DNA of 64,000 nucleotides, taken from Vanilla planifolia. Taxonomy: Eukaryota > Streptophyta > Magnoliopsida > Asparagales > Orchidaceae. The stretch spans positions 33,858,737 through 33,922,736 of the forward strand of contig CM043869.1 of the NCBI GenBank assembly GCA_023846275.1. Direction: 5' to 3'. The notes beneath the pieces were generated by a model. That model did not search any database. It was not told the origin of the DNA and saw nothing but the letters and a program-made list of their open reading frames with translations. Of this stretch, positions 29,245 to 37,393 are shown one piece after another. Made by a program: the position numbers and the translations under genes. Position 1 is the first letter of the stretch, and the number at the start of each line of letters is the position of its first letter.

Positions 29245-32200
29245 TGTATGTATGTATGTATGTATGTATGTATGTATGTATGTATGTATGTATGTTTCTC
29301 ATAATGATAATTATGTGGTCTCATAAATCAAAACATATGTTATGTCATGTTGTATGCTCATATTATATAACATTATACAATAATATTTCAAGATATTTAA
29401 ATAATTTAACTTATTTATATCATGATTATTTAGTTTGTTTATTTGATATCTTTGAGATATTTTTTTAATTGCGTTGCCCTTTTCTTTATCTCTGTCTTTT
29501 ATTTCCTTTGCAATTCAAATATATTTTATCAATAATTGATCAATTTTTGTTATTAAATTTTAAAGGTTTACACATTTGTTTTTTTTTCTCTCATTCTACA
29601 AAACTGTTTATTTTCTATATCAAACATACTTACAAATACTATTACAAATAATTTCTAAAGAAATTTAAAAAGTCTATAGGGATTCTTTTCTCAAAGCTTC
29701 ATATTGTATAGTCAGATACCCCCAATCATATTGTATGATTTCCTATAAGTTGCTATTTTGGACACTGGTTGAATGGACCGATCTCAGCTTTGACCTATTT
29801 GCTTAAGCTGAGCATATCATTCAATAGTTTCATTGGACTATATAATTTTCAAGTTTCAACCATGCAATTCCATTTCAAACAGTCTGATTTGCTTGATAAG
29901 ACTTGATTATATCATCTGATGAATATTATCGAACTGTACAATCATCTTAGGAATTCGGAGCTAATAAAGCACAACTAATCATACAGTCCAATAAATATTA
30001 TCATACTGCACAATTCTGTTGGGAATTTAGGACCTAATGCTACTCAATTGATCGTACAATTTGACAAATGTTATTGTAGTATACTTTCCTCTCTTGAAAG
30101 GGGTTGTTCCTATTTCTTATACTAATTGTATCATCCATTGAACCTATTATATTGTTTGATTAAGCTAACTGTATAATACTGATCCAATCGTACAATACAC
30201 GAGACATAGTTGGAAGACAGTGAGTTGGAGATTTCGACCCGATCCATGATTATTCCAAAACCAAAATCCAAGCAACTCAACACATAACCCCACAACAGGC
30301 TAAGGAAAATCTTGAGTGGAATCTTACATTTAAGAAACTCTTGTGATAAAAACGCGATTCAAGTGCCTTAATTTCTACTCTTTTGGAGGTTCGAAATCCC
30401 TTGTTGTTGTTGTAGATTAAACTAGAACCATTTGAGTTCACCTTTTCCTCTTCTAAGCCCTTTGCCCTTCTCCCCTTCTATTTCTAAACTCTCCCTCTCT
30501 CTCTCTCTTTCTCTCTTTTGATTTTCCTCTTGTAGTTGTAAGCATTATGTTTTTATATTAATAAAATGGTTTAAATATAATATTGTTTTTCTTTTTTGCT
30601 CTAAAAAATTTATAAAAAAATTTCAAAAACTTTTAAAAATTGTAACATTATACCTACTGATTCATTAGGTCGAAACATTCGTAGTGATGCACTCAAATCC
30701 TAAATTTAGCCACTGTTATTGTGGCATACATTTCGAGATATATCAAAGAACATTAATTTTTGAGTTTCGGATCTGCACATCTCATATCCAATAATAAAAT
30801 TACAATTATGAATGTATTTCATAGTTAATGAAGTCAGACTATCATAATCTGTTCACCTTATAAAAATTATCTTAAAATTTAGAATGATTTTGTATCGAAG
30901 CATTATATCTTATTTGATTTCTCATGTTGTTTCTCTTTCACTTTAAGTCCTTCAAAACACTTTAATTATGAAAATGATTTTTTTTTCATTCTCTTTTCTT
31001 GTTTTATAAGAATTTTGATTAGCTTTTTCTGATACAATAGGTTGGGCTGGATTTCAGTTTTTTTTAGTCATACTGAATCATATAAGATGGATCACGAGCA
31101 TATCTCCTCAATGAAGATACATGAAAACATTATTTAATCCAGTCATCTATGGAGACAAAGTCACTCTGTAAGCAACAGATTCAACTCTTTCTAGCATCTG
31201 AAAACGTCTATTGTACTTAGGTCTCAAGTTACCTGCTCTACCAAATCTAATTACTTATTTTGATGAAATTTTCATTATTGGTGATGTTGAGCAAAGGTAT
31301 CATAGACTTGAAGAACTTACATTCACTTTTCTAGACTAAAGATATGGAACTAACCAAGTGTGTTTTAGTTATTAATTATTAGGACAAAGGTGAGCATGTG
31401 TATATGTTAAAGAGAATATGTTCTTGATTTACTTCAGCAAACAAGGATACAATCTTAGCTTGCAACTCTCTCGATAAGCCTAAAATCCAAATGCTAAGTT
31501 GGTGCCAAAAGATGGAGGTATGATTGATGATCCTAGGTATCAAAGGTAGTCAACAAAATAAATTATCTTTGAGTAGATGTTGATCTAAAAAGGCTCATCA
31601 AGGTAAGGCTTATCCAATAGTAGTGGAGAACACCCATATGATGAGACATTGATGTTGATTGAACAAACTCTCTATTATGATTAAAGTTTCATGTTTGGTG
31701 ATTGTGTTTTTCTAGATGGAAAATTTTTCTTATGAAATAATAAGTAGATGGTTTTTGTTAAGTTTAATGCAAAAATAGAATACCTAGCAACTAAATTGTC
31801 TTGATTAGTTATTAATAGAATTATGTGTATTGTGATGAATCTAATATTTTATGAATGAATAAAATATATTAAAATTGATTGTTACTTTGTACGAAAATTA
31901 TATTAGGAGAAATATTAAATTCTTTTGTTGTAAGTTTTAATGATCAATTAATAGATTTATTTTTTGAAGTTCTTGGGATGCTCAAAATCCTTACATATGT
32001 AATAAGATAGTTATTTATTTGACATACACACACAAGTTATTGTCCTCACATTTAAGAGGAACCATTAACCCTAATTTTTAATCGTTACATAAACTTTGAA
32101 TGTTACATATATACCATCTAAAATATAGAACTATGGTACTACTAAAGTTATCTTTTATCTTCCAAAATCCTCAAACATAAAATATTCTGTTACTTTTTGG

Positions 32201-35200
32201 GAATATTTCATTATCTTGTGGCATATTTAATATTCGTTATCCTATGAATAGCTTTTGCGTCATCTACCCCACACATTCTTGTTCAAACTCCCACAGTTTT
32301 AAACTTACAATAGAGCTCATTTCTTTTAAAATTTGTAATTTTGTAATTAAATTGATTTTAATAAACATGAAATAAGTTGTCTATATAAAAAAAATTGAGT
32401 TATTTTAAATCCCTTAATACAATTATCCTTCTTTCTGCATAAAATTTATCTTATCTAAAATTTCTCATTTATTTATTTTCATGCCCCTCAATTTTTATTG
32501 AATAAAAAAATCTATTCTTAGATCAAATTAATAAAAATTTAAAAAAACATGATGTGATATATTGTGAGTAAGTTGTGTATCTTGTGGGTGAGGTGGAATG
32601 AGAATATGTGGGAGGCTCAGACAAGGCAAAGTGTGTTATTGAAGTTAGAAATAAAAAGTGATTATTAATTAATGTAAGTTTTTGAGACATTATGAAGAAG
32701 GGAATATTTGTCTTTGAAGGATGAAATTTAATTTGCATGTTAATTTAGAGAAAATTTGAGTTTGTTCGGCACATATGAAATATTATAAGGTTAGATATTA
32801 TGTAGATAAATAGAGATATTTGTAGTGGGAATATTTGTCTTTGAAGGATGAAATTTAATTTGCATGTTAATTTAGAGAAAATTTGAGTTTGTTCGGCACA
32901 TATGAAATATTATAAGCTTAGATATTATGTAGATAAATAGAGATATTTGTAGTGGTACGTATGTGAAATAGCCTCTTGGAAAACAAAGTCATCATATTCT
33001 GTCGTTTCATCAGTTCTTCCACTGCATTCTTTCATTTACTTTTGGGTGTGTTCTTAAGGGTGGTTTTAGATAAATCTCATTTTTATTTGATGCAGAATTT
33101 ACTTCTTTTACAAGTTAGCTTACTTTTTTATTTGATATATGATCAAAACCAACTGCTAGATCAATTGTTAATTATCTTAAAACACTTGACAGTGGTGTGA
33201 GATTCAATCCTTTAAACACTAATTTCAGTCAACGATCACATTTATATAGCATCACATTCTATACTTTGTCTCGTTCAGGCTGTGGCTGATCGTCCTAGTG
33301 TGATATTGTTATTTCAATGATATTATAGGATATGGTTCTCTTTTGTCGAAATTGGTTTAAGATTACATGTAAATATTACTTCTTTTTTTATGTTGTGAGA
33401 ACATTTTTCAAACTGGAAATAAAGCTGGATTAGGGTGGCCTTTATTCTGGCACGTTGTACTGAGGAACTAGATTGTATGATTATGCATGAGTGTTAAAAA
33501 GCTACCGAGGGCATTTTGGATTATGAGCCAAAAATATATGCTTGTCATGAGTGTAAAAAAATGTTAGGCCTATATGATCTCTGGTCTCTGGTTGAGGTTT
33601 GAATTAGTAAAATATTGGTTGTTTTTTTACATGATTCCTATTTTGCATTCATTACTCGTAAATTTAATGTTGCTATTAACGTCATAGGATGTGAATGGGT
33701 TTATTTGAAACCGATTCTAGCAATGATTTTCAAATTGAAAATCTAAGTGGCCAAACTTGAAACAGAAACAAAGAGAACTGTTTGATTCTGCCTAGTTTAG
33801 CTTTGCACTTTTGCCAAAACGAAACTTTATTACCATAATTTGATTTAGACGTAATTTATTTTGGATTTGATTTAGCAATACAAGTTTTAAACATCAATTT
33901 GAATAGGACATTCTATTTGGTCCAATAAATCGTACATATAAGAATAGAAAATGCTAGATGTATGATCTCATAGTTGTTGCTTGCTGGTTTCGTCTTGGTT
34001 GTCCTTTCTAACTAGGACATTATGAAAGCAAATGTCTACTGAAAGTAATGTGCAGAGATGCAAATCAACGGAAGGAACAACACTGAATCAAGCAGTCCAA
34101 CAGTTCTACAAAATTTCTAATTTATTAATTAAGATCTTGACTTAAAGTGTATGTCTCATGGAAAGCCTATAACTCTCCCCTCTGTTAGCCTGACAAAATA
34201 AAAAAGAACAATTTGCAGCAGAAGTGCAATGAACAGAAGCATTTGATGATTCATATACGGCAACTAAATATCGATCCAAGATATGTCATTCTAGGGGCAA
34301 TAGGTAGGAATTTATTAGATCAAGAAGCTCAGTAAAATGGTGTGGGATAAAATTTCATTTGCGGCAAACATATTTTTGGACCAGTGTAGTGGTTTTGAAG
34401 AGACCAGCTTAAGTGCATGCATCATCAAGAAAATTATATGTATAATATGGCTCATGCAAGACTATTGTAGAATTCTTGGATTTGTTTCTCAATGGAATCA
34501 AAGATCATTCTTCTGGTAGCTTTCCTTTCTAGATTTGTTGATAGACTAAACTTTAGAAGTGCTTTTTTTTGGTTGGGTACTTGGATCATAAATATGTTCT
34601 GATGCTACAGCTCCATGCCTATGAAATCTAATTGGGATTATAGATGGATGGAATACCCACGCCATGCCAGAAATCTGTGCCATCCACATGATCAGTCACT
34701 AACTACATACAGAGGTCATTCTGTTTTGCAGACTCTGATTCGCTGCTATTTCTCCCCAGCACACAGGCAACTTCTCCACCTTGTTCTCAAAACATTTACC
34801 AATCAACTCCATTGTCTAACCCTAATATGAACTTAAATGGTTGAGAAAATTTCCTTTATTTTCTTCTTTATCATATTTGTGCAGCACTGGGCAGCGATAC
34901 ATCTACACAGGATCTCATGACAACTGCGTCTATATATATGATGTGGTATGTTGCTGCTTCTCTACCCAATCCTCTTTCACTTTGCTGCTTCTATTTTGCA
35001 ACCTAATCGCTGCTCGGAAATAAATGGTTATTTGAATAAGTTTCTGAGACTAATTTGAGAATCAACTCATTCAACACCTTAACTAGCAAAAGATATTAAT
35101 CTCCTTCTCTTTCTGTTCTCAAAGAGTCAACAAATCAACTTGGCACTAGAAGATTTCAGCCCCAAGATCTAAGAACTGTTAATGTTCATGCTATAAAAAA

Positions 35201-35444
35201 TGTTCAACAATGAGTCATTTCTTGGCAAGTTTTTTAGGTTAGTGGAGCTCAGATTGCAAAGCTTGATTGCCATCAAATGCCCGTTAGAGACTGCAGTTGG
35301 CATCCATTCTACCCTACTCTCGTCAGCTCTTCTTGGGACGGTCTCGTCGCCAGATGGGAGTTCCCAGGCAAAGATGACGTTCCTCCACTAAGCAAGAACT
35401 TGGGGTCATTAGAAGACCAAATGATTCGTTCAATATACTTGTAG
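430..35444 (+). CDS. LEC14B: LEC14B / DCAF11-like WD40-repeat protein (nine exons)
   Basis: Exons: 430-822, 978-1097, 1705-1782, 12056-12232, 21873-21950, 25617-25792, 34611-34766, 34885-34945, 35238-35444, giving about 481 aa. All joins are in frame. Introns are GT-AG except intron 7 (GC-AG). The ATG at 430 starts MGHGLSR, matching the family N-terminus. About seven WD40 blades run from residue 115 to the C-terminus, for example [46 protein letters not shown] and [20 protein letters not shown]. Two WDxR boxes (near residues 284-286 and 330-333) are the DDB1-binding signature of CUL4 substrate receptors. From family knowledge the protein is probably a DCAF11-type adaptor of a CUL4-DDB1 ubiquitin ligase; its substrate is unknown. 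Length equals the family norm (about 470-490 aa) and no blade is broken. Introns 3, 4, 5 and 6 are 10.3, 9.6, 3.7 and 8.8 kb and full of transposon relics. Exon calls rest on family alignment from memory and splice sites, so transcript ends are not defined. Confidence 0.93.
1390..1543 (+). repeat. 77-bp tandem duplication in intron 2
   Basis: Two adjacent copies (start 1390 and 1467) of a 77-bp unit beginning ggtatttctttgagtatagg differ at only a few bases. No coding content. Confidence 0.9.
2640..4990 (+). mobile_element. Degenerate Ty1/copia retrotransposon (gag to integrase), intron 3
   Basis: Conceptual reading with many stops and frameshifts gives copia domains in the expected order. 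Gag motifs are NLFNLKIA and HINEFN near 2985-3050 and [14 protein letters not shown] near 3180-3225. A decayed zinc knuckle (CCYW...NIRHM) lies near 3500-3545. Integrase remnants include FKVE...VKCF followed by [12 protein letters not shown] near 3905-3990, and HLKVFGC...DKLDAK near 4289-4360, followed by a degenerate NNVIFSE near 4440-4460. No reverse transcriptase or RNase H is recognisable after the integrase, so the element is deleted or was non-autonomous. The AT-rich stretch after about 4790 resembles the LTR-like segment at 48.9-49.3 kb and may be its 3' LTR. It lies in the same orientation as the host gene and is clearly inactive. Confidence 0.85.
3902..4031 (+). repeat. 78-bp direct repeat inside the copia integrase relic
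   Basis: The segment aatttaaggtagagact at 3902 recurs as aatttaaagtagagatt at 3980, and similarity continues through gtttcatat. It duplicates the region encoding the FKVE...VKCF integrase stretch. Confidence 0.75.
5391..5610 (+). repeat. About 115-bp direct repeat, diverged
   Basis: Two copies starting near 5391 and 5506 share gaatttagtggcacataaag-like and tttgttacatttggaaaatg-like blocks with roughly 15-20% differences. No coding potential is seen. Confidence 0.7.
6844..7170 (+). repeat. Diverged direct repeat, about 200-bp spacing
   Basis: The block taagttccaatggcatgc begins near 6844 and again near 7043. Each copy continues for about 125 bases through a ttagttggcattacc-like block. Likely part of an unrecognised old element in intron 3. 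Confidence 0.7.
7800..8480 (-). mobile_element. Ty3/gypsy protease-region relic, antisense in intron 3
   Basis: On the minus strand 8231 to 8028 encodes an uninterrupted stretch typical of the plant gypsy retropepsin region: NVVIKNLL, then [29 protein letters not shown] and HVILG. Related families normally have DVVPM and HVLLGRPW at the last two places. Upstream on that strand, [11 protein letters not shown] near 8440-8480 may be the RENIFHTR-like block that precedes the protease, but the reading frame is broken between them. No reverse transcriptase is found on either side. It is antisense to the host gene. Confidence 0.7.
8909..9259 (+). mobile_element. Candidate short LTR (copia type), intron 3
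   Basis: The segment begins TGTTGGAGTGTG and ends CTCCACA, contains a TATA-like stretch (actttatataag, about 9131-9142), and is followed within a few bases by ttgatgtc, loosely like the initiator-Met tRNA binding site ttggtatc. No second copy or target-site duplication was found, so the call is tentative. Confidence 0.3.
9430..11078. other. Intron 3 stretch without recognisable features
   Basis: AT-rich sequence with scattered stops in all frames, no recognised domain and no obvious repeat structure. Confidence 0.6.
11079..11550 (+). repeat. 236-bp tandem duplication in intron 3
   Basis: Copies start at 11079 and 11315 and share long blocks such as acaattggaacctatttgac and ccaataatatatgcat. 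They are roughly 90% identical by eye. No coding potential. Confidence 0.9.
12258..12615 (+). repeat. About 179-bp tandem duplication just inside intron 4
   Basis: Starts at 12258 and 12437 (attattggaaat). Both copies carry attctatggc about 130 bases later. Copy 1 begins 26 bases after the exon 4 donor, so the duplication lies within the intron only. Confidence 0.75.
12629..12840 (+). repeat. 124-bp spaced direct repeat, intron 4
   Basis: The block caaaatggtaa...gatgatcaaactagcaag occurs at 12629 and 12753 with moderate divergence. Confidence 0.75.
12841..16550. other. Intron 4, unannotated AT-rich stretch
   Basis: No domain was recognised. 13340-13900 is rich in short ctttgttg-type words. 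15230-16200 is extremely AT-rich and may belong to the flank of the Harbinger relic downstream, but no terminal inverted repeats could be defined. Confidence 0.5.
16560..17140 (-). pseudogene. PIF/Harbinger transposase (HARBI1-like nuclease) pseudogene
   Basis: Minus-strand reading gives the DDE nuclease motifs in order with stops and frameshifts: [11 protein letters not shown] (first Asp codon 17110-17112), NRYRNKKD, then LISQSIL, a WTYVYLGG block matching the usual [19 protein letters not shown] (second Asp codon 16890-16892), and RNVIE followed by an in-frame stop where Arg is expected (Glu codon 16741-16743, stop 16738-16740), then TFKILKERF. All three catalytic acidic residues are still encoded although the frame is destroyed. 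The element lies antisense in intron 4 of the WD40 gene. The Myb-like partner gene and the terminal repeats were not found. Confidence 0.85.
17480..17880. repeat. AT-rich minisatellite, about 36-bp unit
   Basis: About nine to ten imperfect copies of a 34-37 bp unit with the core cacaatagttcaaatagcac / tgataattctacat. Anchors at about 17639, 17676, 17711, 17746, 17783, 17817 and 17852 show the period. The minus strand keeps a short open frame across part of the array only because the period is close to a multiple of three. Confidence 0.85.
19190..19850 (+). other. GC-rich block of the solo LTR
   Basis: A markedly GC-rich island, rich in CpG and in gccggaa/ccggtt words, inside very AT-rich intron. 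Repeated gaaccg/cggttc words occur in both orientations (for example near 19585 and 19605). Open frames of 70-190 codons exist here on both strands, but they overlap each other, match no family I recognise and are best explained by the low stop frequency of GC-rich DNA. In LTRs of this type such a block often lies downstream of the transcription start, but the start is not identified. Confidence 0.6.
20311..20521 (+). other. Array of three hairpin modules with compensatory changes, in solo LTR
   Basis: Modules at 20311-20371, 20407-20459 and 20461-20521. Each starts CACYAGGC and ends GCCTRGTG, an 8-bp perfect stem. Modules 1 and 3 have the T-A pair where module 2 has C-G, so pairing is kept by a double change. 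Between the arms all share ctagcggatg and gatcgcagggtat. An inner stem follows: in module 1 gatc-TTCG-gatc, the C(UUCG)G tetraloop, with flanking tatc/gata; in module 3 one position becomes a G-T wobble; in module 2 the loop differs but ggtat/atacc pair. The covariation points to a selected DNA or RNA fold. Function is unknown. Confidence 0.75.
22381..22745 (+). repeat. About 185-bp tandem duplication, intron 5
   Basis: The block tttagttttatatggttg at about 22381 recurs as tttagctttatatggttg at about 22566. Similarity continues through cttgatgttg and the cattggttt/cattggttg block. Diverged. Confidence 0.7.
22746..25616. other. Intron 5 remainder with a candidate primer-binding site
   Basis: No domain could be assigned. 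On the minus strand aaattggtatcaaaggg (about 24795-24811) resembles the initiator-Met tRNA primer-binding site of LTR elements, and the adjoining plus-strand sequence starts tgatgatag, so an old minus-strand LTR may end there. No gag was recognised beyond it. A 17-base T-rich tract precedes the exon 6 acceptor by about 25 bases. Confidence 0.35.
25793..28023. other. Intron 6, first part
   Basis: AT-rich, no domain recognised. A 47-bp direct repeat (aattccttctcagttggatta, starts 27952 and 27999) abuts the LTR that follows. Confidence 0.5.
28024..30870 (-). mobile_element. Gypsy chromovirus LTR, copy 1 (antisense in intron 6)
   Basis: The plus strand begins tgtcatgtctta, the reverse complement of an LTR 3' end. 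The segment is collinear over about 2.7 kb with 58465-61110, sharing blocks such as aaattattgggt, tactcaaggt, ggtacc-like motifs around 28860 and 28950, tagttgtagatta and cacataaccccacaaca. On the minus strand it lies directly downstream of a pol terminus (30880-31270), as a 3' LTR should. The upper boundary is approximate and no target-site duplication was confirmed. Divergence from the second copy is high, so they are different insertions, not two LTRs of one element. Confidence 0.7.
29139..29295. repeat. Palindromic compound microsatellite (CATA)n(TA)n(TATG)n
   Basis: About 40 bases of CATA units, about 24 bases of TA, then about 77 bases of TATG units, each arm the reverse complement of the other, so the tract can fold into one long hairpin. 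It lies about 1.1 kb into the LTR, at the same relative place as the (CA)n(TA)n tract of the second copy. The Tyr-Met-Cys-Val open frames across it are artefacts of the repeat. Confidence 0.95.
30880..31270 (-). mobile_element. 3' end of gypsy chromovirus pol, relic
   Basis: Minus-strand reading from about 31240 gives [32 protein letters not shown], then a NNVFM block, all close to the tail of the chromovirus integrase (usual form: a RFGKRGKL...P.YIGPFEIL..VG..AYRL.LP...VHNVFHVS pattern). Decayed reading continues as a possible chromodomain ([16 protein letters not shown]) to about 30880. Several in-frame stops show it is dead. The adjoining LTR lies immediately 3' on this strand. Confidence 0.75.
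31430..31600 (+). mobile_element. Possible Ty1/copia reverse-transcriptase fragment
   Basis: Plus-strand reading with frameshifts gives [21 protein letters not shown], resembling the copia block after the RT domain (P...KL....G....DP..YR.LVGKL.YL). The match is a single short block among stops, so the call is tentative. If right, a copia fragment lies next to the antisense gypsy pol end. Confidence 0.4.
32701..32954 (+). repeat. Nearly perfect 127-bp tandem duplication, intron 6
   Basis: Copies 32701-32827 and 32828-32954 differ at one base that I can see (aaggttag versus aagcttag). The match makes this the youngest duplication in the window. Confidence 0.95.
32955..34610. other. Intron 6, last part
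   Basis: AT-rich with no recognised domain or repeat. It ends in the exon 7 acceptor gatgctacag. Confidence 0.55.
34767..34884 (+). other. GC-AG intron (intron 7 of the WD40 gene)
   Basis: The protein alignment requires exon 7 to end at 34766 (PAH then the first two bases of a Ser codon) and exon 8 to start at 34885. The intron therefore begins GCAACT after CACAG, and ends in TTTGTGCAG. No GT donor nearby preserves the frame. AG|GCAA fits the strong consensus of the rare GC-AG class. The intron is 118 bases. Confidence 0.85.
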
Positions 35445-35788
35445 AATCTATATCTGTATGCATGCCATATGTTCATTGGCTTCCAAGAGAACCATATACG
35501 GAAGAAATTTATTTATATAATTACACTACAAAAGTTTTGAATTGTAAAAATCACTTATTTTATTGCGAAATATATGAAGTATATAACAGATCTTTTGGAT
35601 TCATGTCTTGCTCGCCACATTACTGACGAGTCATATCTGTCAAAACTTGCAACCTTTTTCTCTCCTGACAAACATATGTATTAATTACATTAAACAAAAA
35701 AACGAATAACCTATATAACAAATGTATATTCTAACAAATTTTTTATAATGGCGATAAAGAATGAACCCATTCCGATTGTCCAGCCACT
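35445..35788. other. Convergent intergenic region between the WD40 and LRR genes
   Basis: Only 344 bases separate the two stop codons, so the 3' UTRs of the opposed genes must abut or overlap. AT-rich stretches (atttatttatataatta near 35507-35523 and the reverse-strand equivalents near 35690-35745) could hold the polyadenylation signals; no exact AATAAA is assigned. Confidence 0.6.
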
Positions 35789-36970
35789 TCATCCCCGCCA
35801 CTCGGGGCACTGGTCCGCCGGCCTGGTCTTCTGCGTGCCGGCTTTCAGCGGGCAAGGCGCGTCCACTGGCGGCACCATGCAGTTATATTGAAGGCACAGC
35901 GAGGTGGTAACCGGAATCTCTGCCGCTGGCGATAGCTCCATCCCGCTCAGAAAGTTGTGCTGCAAATAAAGCACCTCCATCCCCGCCGCTTCTAACCTCT
36001 CCGCAAACCTTGACGGCACGTTTCCAGTAAATCGGTTGTTGTTCAGATATAGCCTCCCAACGGCGGCCAGGAGTGGGGACACCGACCCCGAGAGCCTGTT
36101 GTAGCTCAAATCCACTTCAGGTATCCTCACCTCTGCCGGCGGCCCCACTTCGCCGGAGAACTGGTTTCGTTGGAGCCGGAGGGACGACAGCGGAAGGTTG
36201 AAGAGGGTTCCCGGGATGGAGCCGGAGAGGTGGTTCATACTGAGGTCGAGGTAGGCGAGGCCAGCGAGCCGAGGGAGGATGCCGTCGATTGTGCCGGAAA
36301 GGCGGTTGCTCGAGGCTGCGAAGTAGCGGAGGGATAAAGGAAGAGGAGGTATTTCGCCGGAGAGGTTGTTGTTCTTGACGTCTAGGCGGAGGAGAGGAGA
36401 ATCCAAGGGGAAAGGTGGTATTTTGCCAGAGAGGTGGTTGTGGCAGAGGACGAGGTTGGAGAGGGCGGGAAGGGCGGAAATTGACGGCGGGATCTCTCCA
36501 GAGAGGATGTTGAAGCTCAAATCGATGGTATGGAGTCGAGGAAGGGATCCAAGCGAGGAGGGAATGGGGCCAGAGAGGTAGTTTCCGCTAAGGGCAAGGA
36601 AGCGGAGAGAGGAACAAAGAGAGATGGAGTCAGGAATTCGGCCGAAGACCCGACCAGGGACGAGGGTGAGCTCGGAGAGAGCAGAGAGACTTCCAAGGGC
36701 AGGGTCGAGGCGACCGGTGAGTCCTGGGTTGCCGGCGCGGGGATCGCCAAGGGCGAGGGAGACAACGTGATTGCCAGAGCAGAAGATGCCGGGGAAAGAA
36801 CAGGGGTCTCCGGTGAAGTCCCAATGGGAGAAGAAATCTGAACCCGGCAAGTCGGATAGCGACTTCCGGATGGATTGGAGTGCGAGAAAGTCTGTTGGGT
36901 CGAGGGTCGCGTTGGTCGCCGGTGATTGCAGCAGCAAGAATATAGCTATGAGAAGAAGCGTCGACGCCAT
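35789..36970 (-). CDS. Secreted leucine-rich-repeat protein, intronless
   Basis: 393 aa from the ATG at 36970. This start is chosen because it opens a good signal peptide (MASTLLLIAIFLLL, cleavage likely after ATNA); the frame is open 75 codons further upstream, with another ATG at 37000, but that would bury the signal. After an N-terminal LRR cap (DFLALQSIRKSL...GDPCSFPGIFC, two Cys) come about ten to eleven plant-type LRRs (LSGNYLSGPIPSSLGSLPRL, LDLSMNHLSGSIPGTLFNL, LYLNNNRFTGNVP). The tail holds Cys pairs (CLQYNC, APCP, DQCP). There is no transmembrane segment, GPI-type tail or kinase, so it is predicted to act in the apoplast or cell wall. It resembles the Arabidopsis At5g66330-type LRR family from memory, whose ligand is not known to me. 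The coding region is GC-rich, in contrast to the AT-rich flanks. Confidence 0.92.
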   Translation of the reverse strand: MASTLLLIAIFLLLQSPATNATLDPTDFLALQSIRKSLSDLPGSDFFSHWDFTGDPCSFPGIFCSGNHVVSLALGDPRAGNPGLTGRLDPALGSLSALSELTLVPGRVFGRIPDSISLCSSLRFLALSGNYLSGPIPSSLGSLPRLHTIDLSFNILSGEIPPSISALPALSNLVLCHNHLSGKIPPFPLDSPLLRLDVKNNNLSGEIPPLPLSLRYFAASSNRLSGTIDGILPRLAGLAYLDLSMNHLSGSIPGTLFNLPLSSLRLQRNQFSGEVGPPAEVRIPEVDLSYNRLSGSVSPLLAAVGRLYLNNNRFTGNVPSRFAERLEAAGMEVLYLQHNFLSGMELSPAAEIPVTTSLCLQYNCMVPPVDAPCPLKAGTQKTRPADQCPEWRG

Positions 36971-37393
36971 TATTTCCCCTCCTCCGCGACTTGGTTGCAT
37001 TTGGGGTGGCAAAACAAGGAGATGATCGTCAATAAATAAAGGAAAGAACAATACAGGAAAAGAGAGGGGAGAACGATTACCGGCCACAACCTTACAGCTT
37101 TCTCGTGGGAGAGGGCGTGAGCGCTTTGATGACGACGAGAAAGGGAAAGAGAGTAGAGAAGAAGCCTCCTCGCCGCTGTCTTCCCTTTTCCTCAAACTCG
37201 ATAGTTTTGGCTTAGTAAAGAAGGTAAAATGAGTACTCTCCTCCCAGCTTCTATCATGGTTCTACGTCTTTTTTTTTTTTTTTTTTTTTAACGTTTTTTT
37301 TTCCTGTCTCTCTGCGGGAATCAGGTTCGGCAGGGAACGGTCGTCCGAGCCTGAGGCTTCTTCGGTAGTGTAGTGGAGCCTGAGGTGGGTACT
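36971..37393 (-). other. 5' leader and proximal promoter of the LRR gene
   Basis: GC-rich near the gene, then a 20-plus-base T run on the plus strand (about 37269-37291) with a second T run close by. The same-frame extension upstream of the ATG at 36970 codes a Ser/Arg-rich stretch with no family likeness and is probably 5' UTR. No TATA box is assigned with confidence. Confidence 0.45.

Noticed and set aside
29114-29468. Open frames coding Tyr-Ile-His-Thr or Met-Tyr-Val-Cys repeats
   Set aside because: Products of the CATA/TATG microsatellite; every frame of such a repeat is open.
36366-37025. Open frames on both strands over the LRR gene
   Set aside because: Shadows of the GC-rich, repeat-structured LRR coding sequence in other frames.
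36971-37195. 75-residue N-terminal extension of the LRR protein
   Set aside because: It would place the signal peptide internally and has no family match; the ATG at 36970 gives a standard secreted protein.
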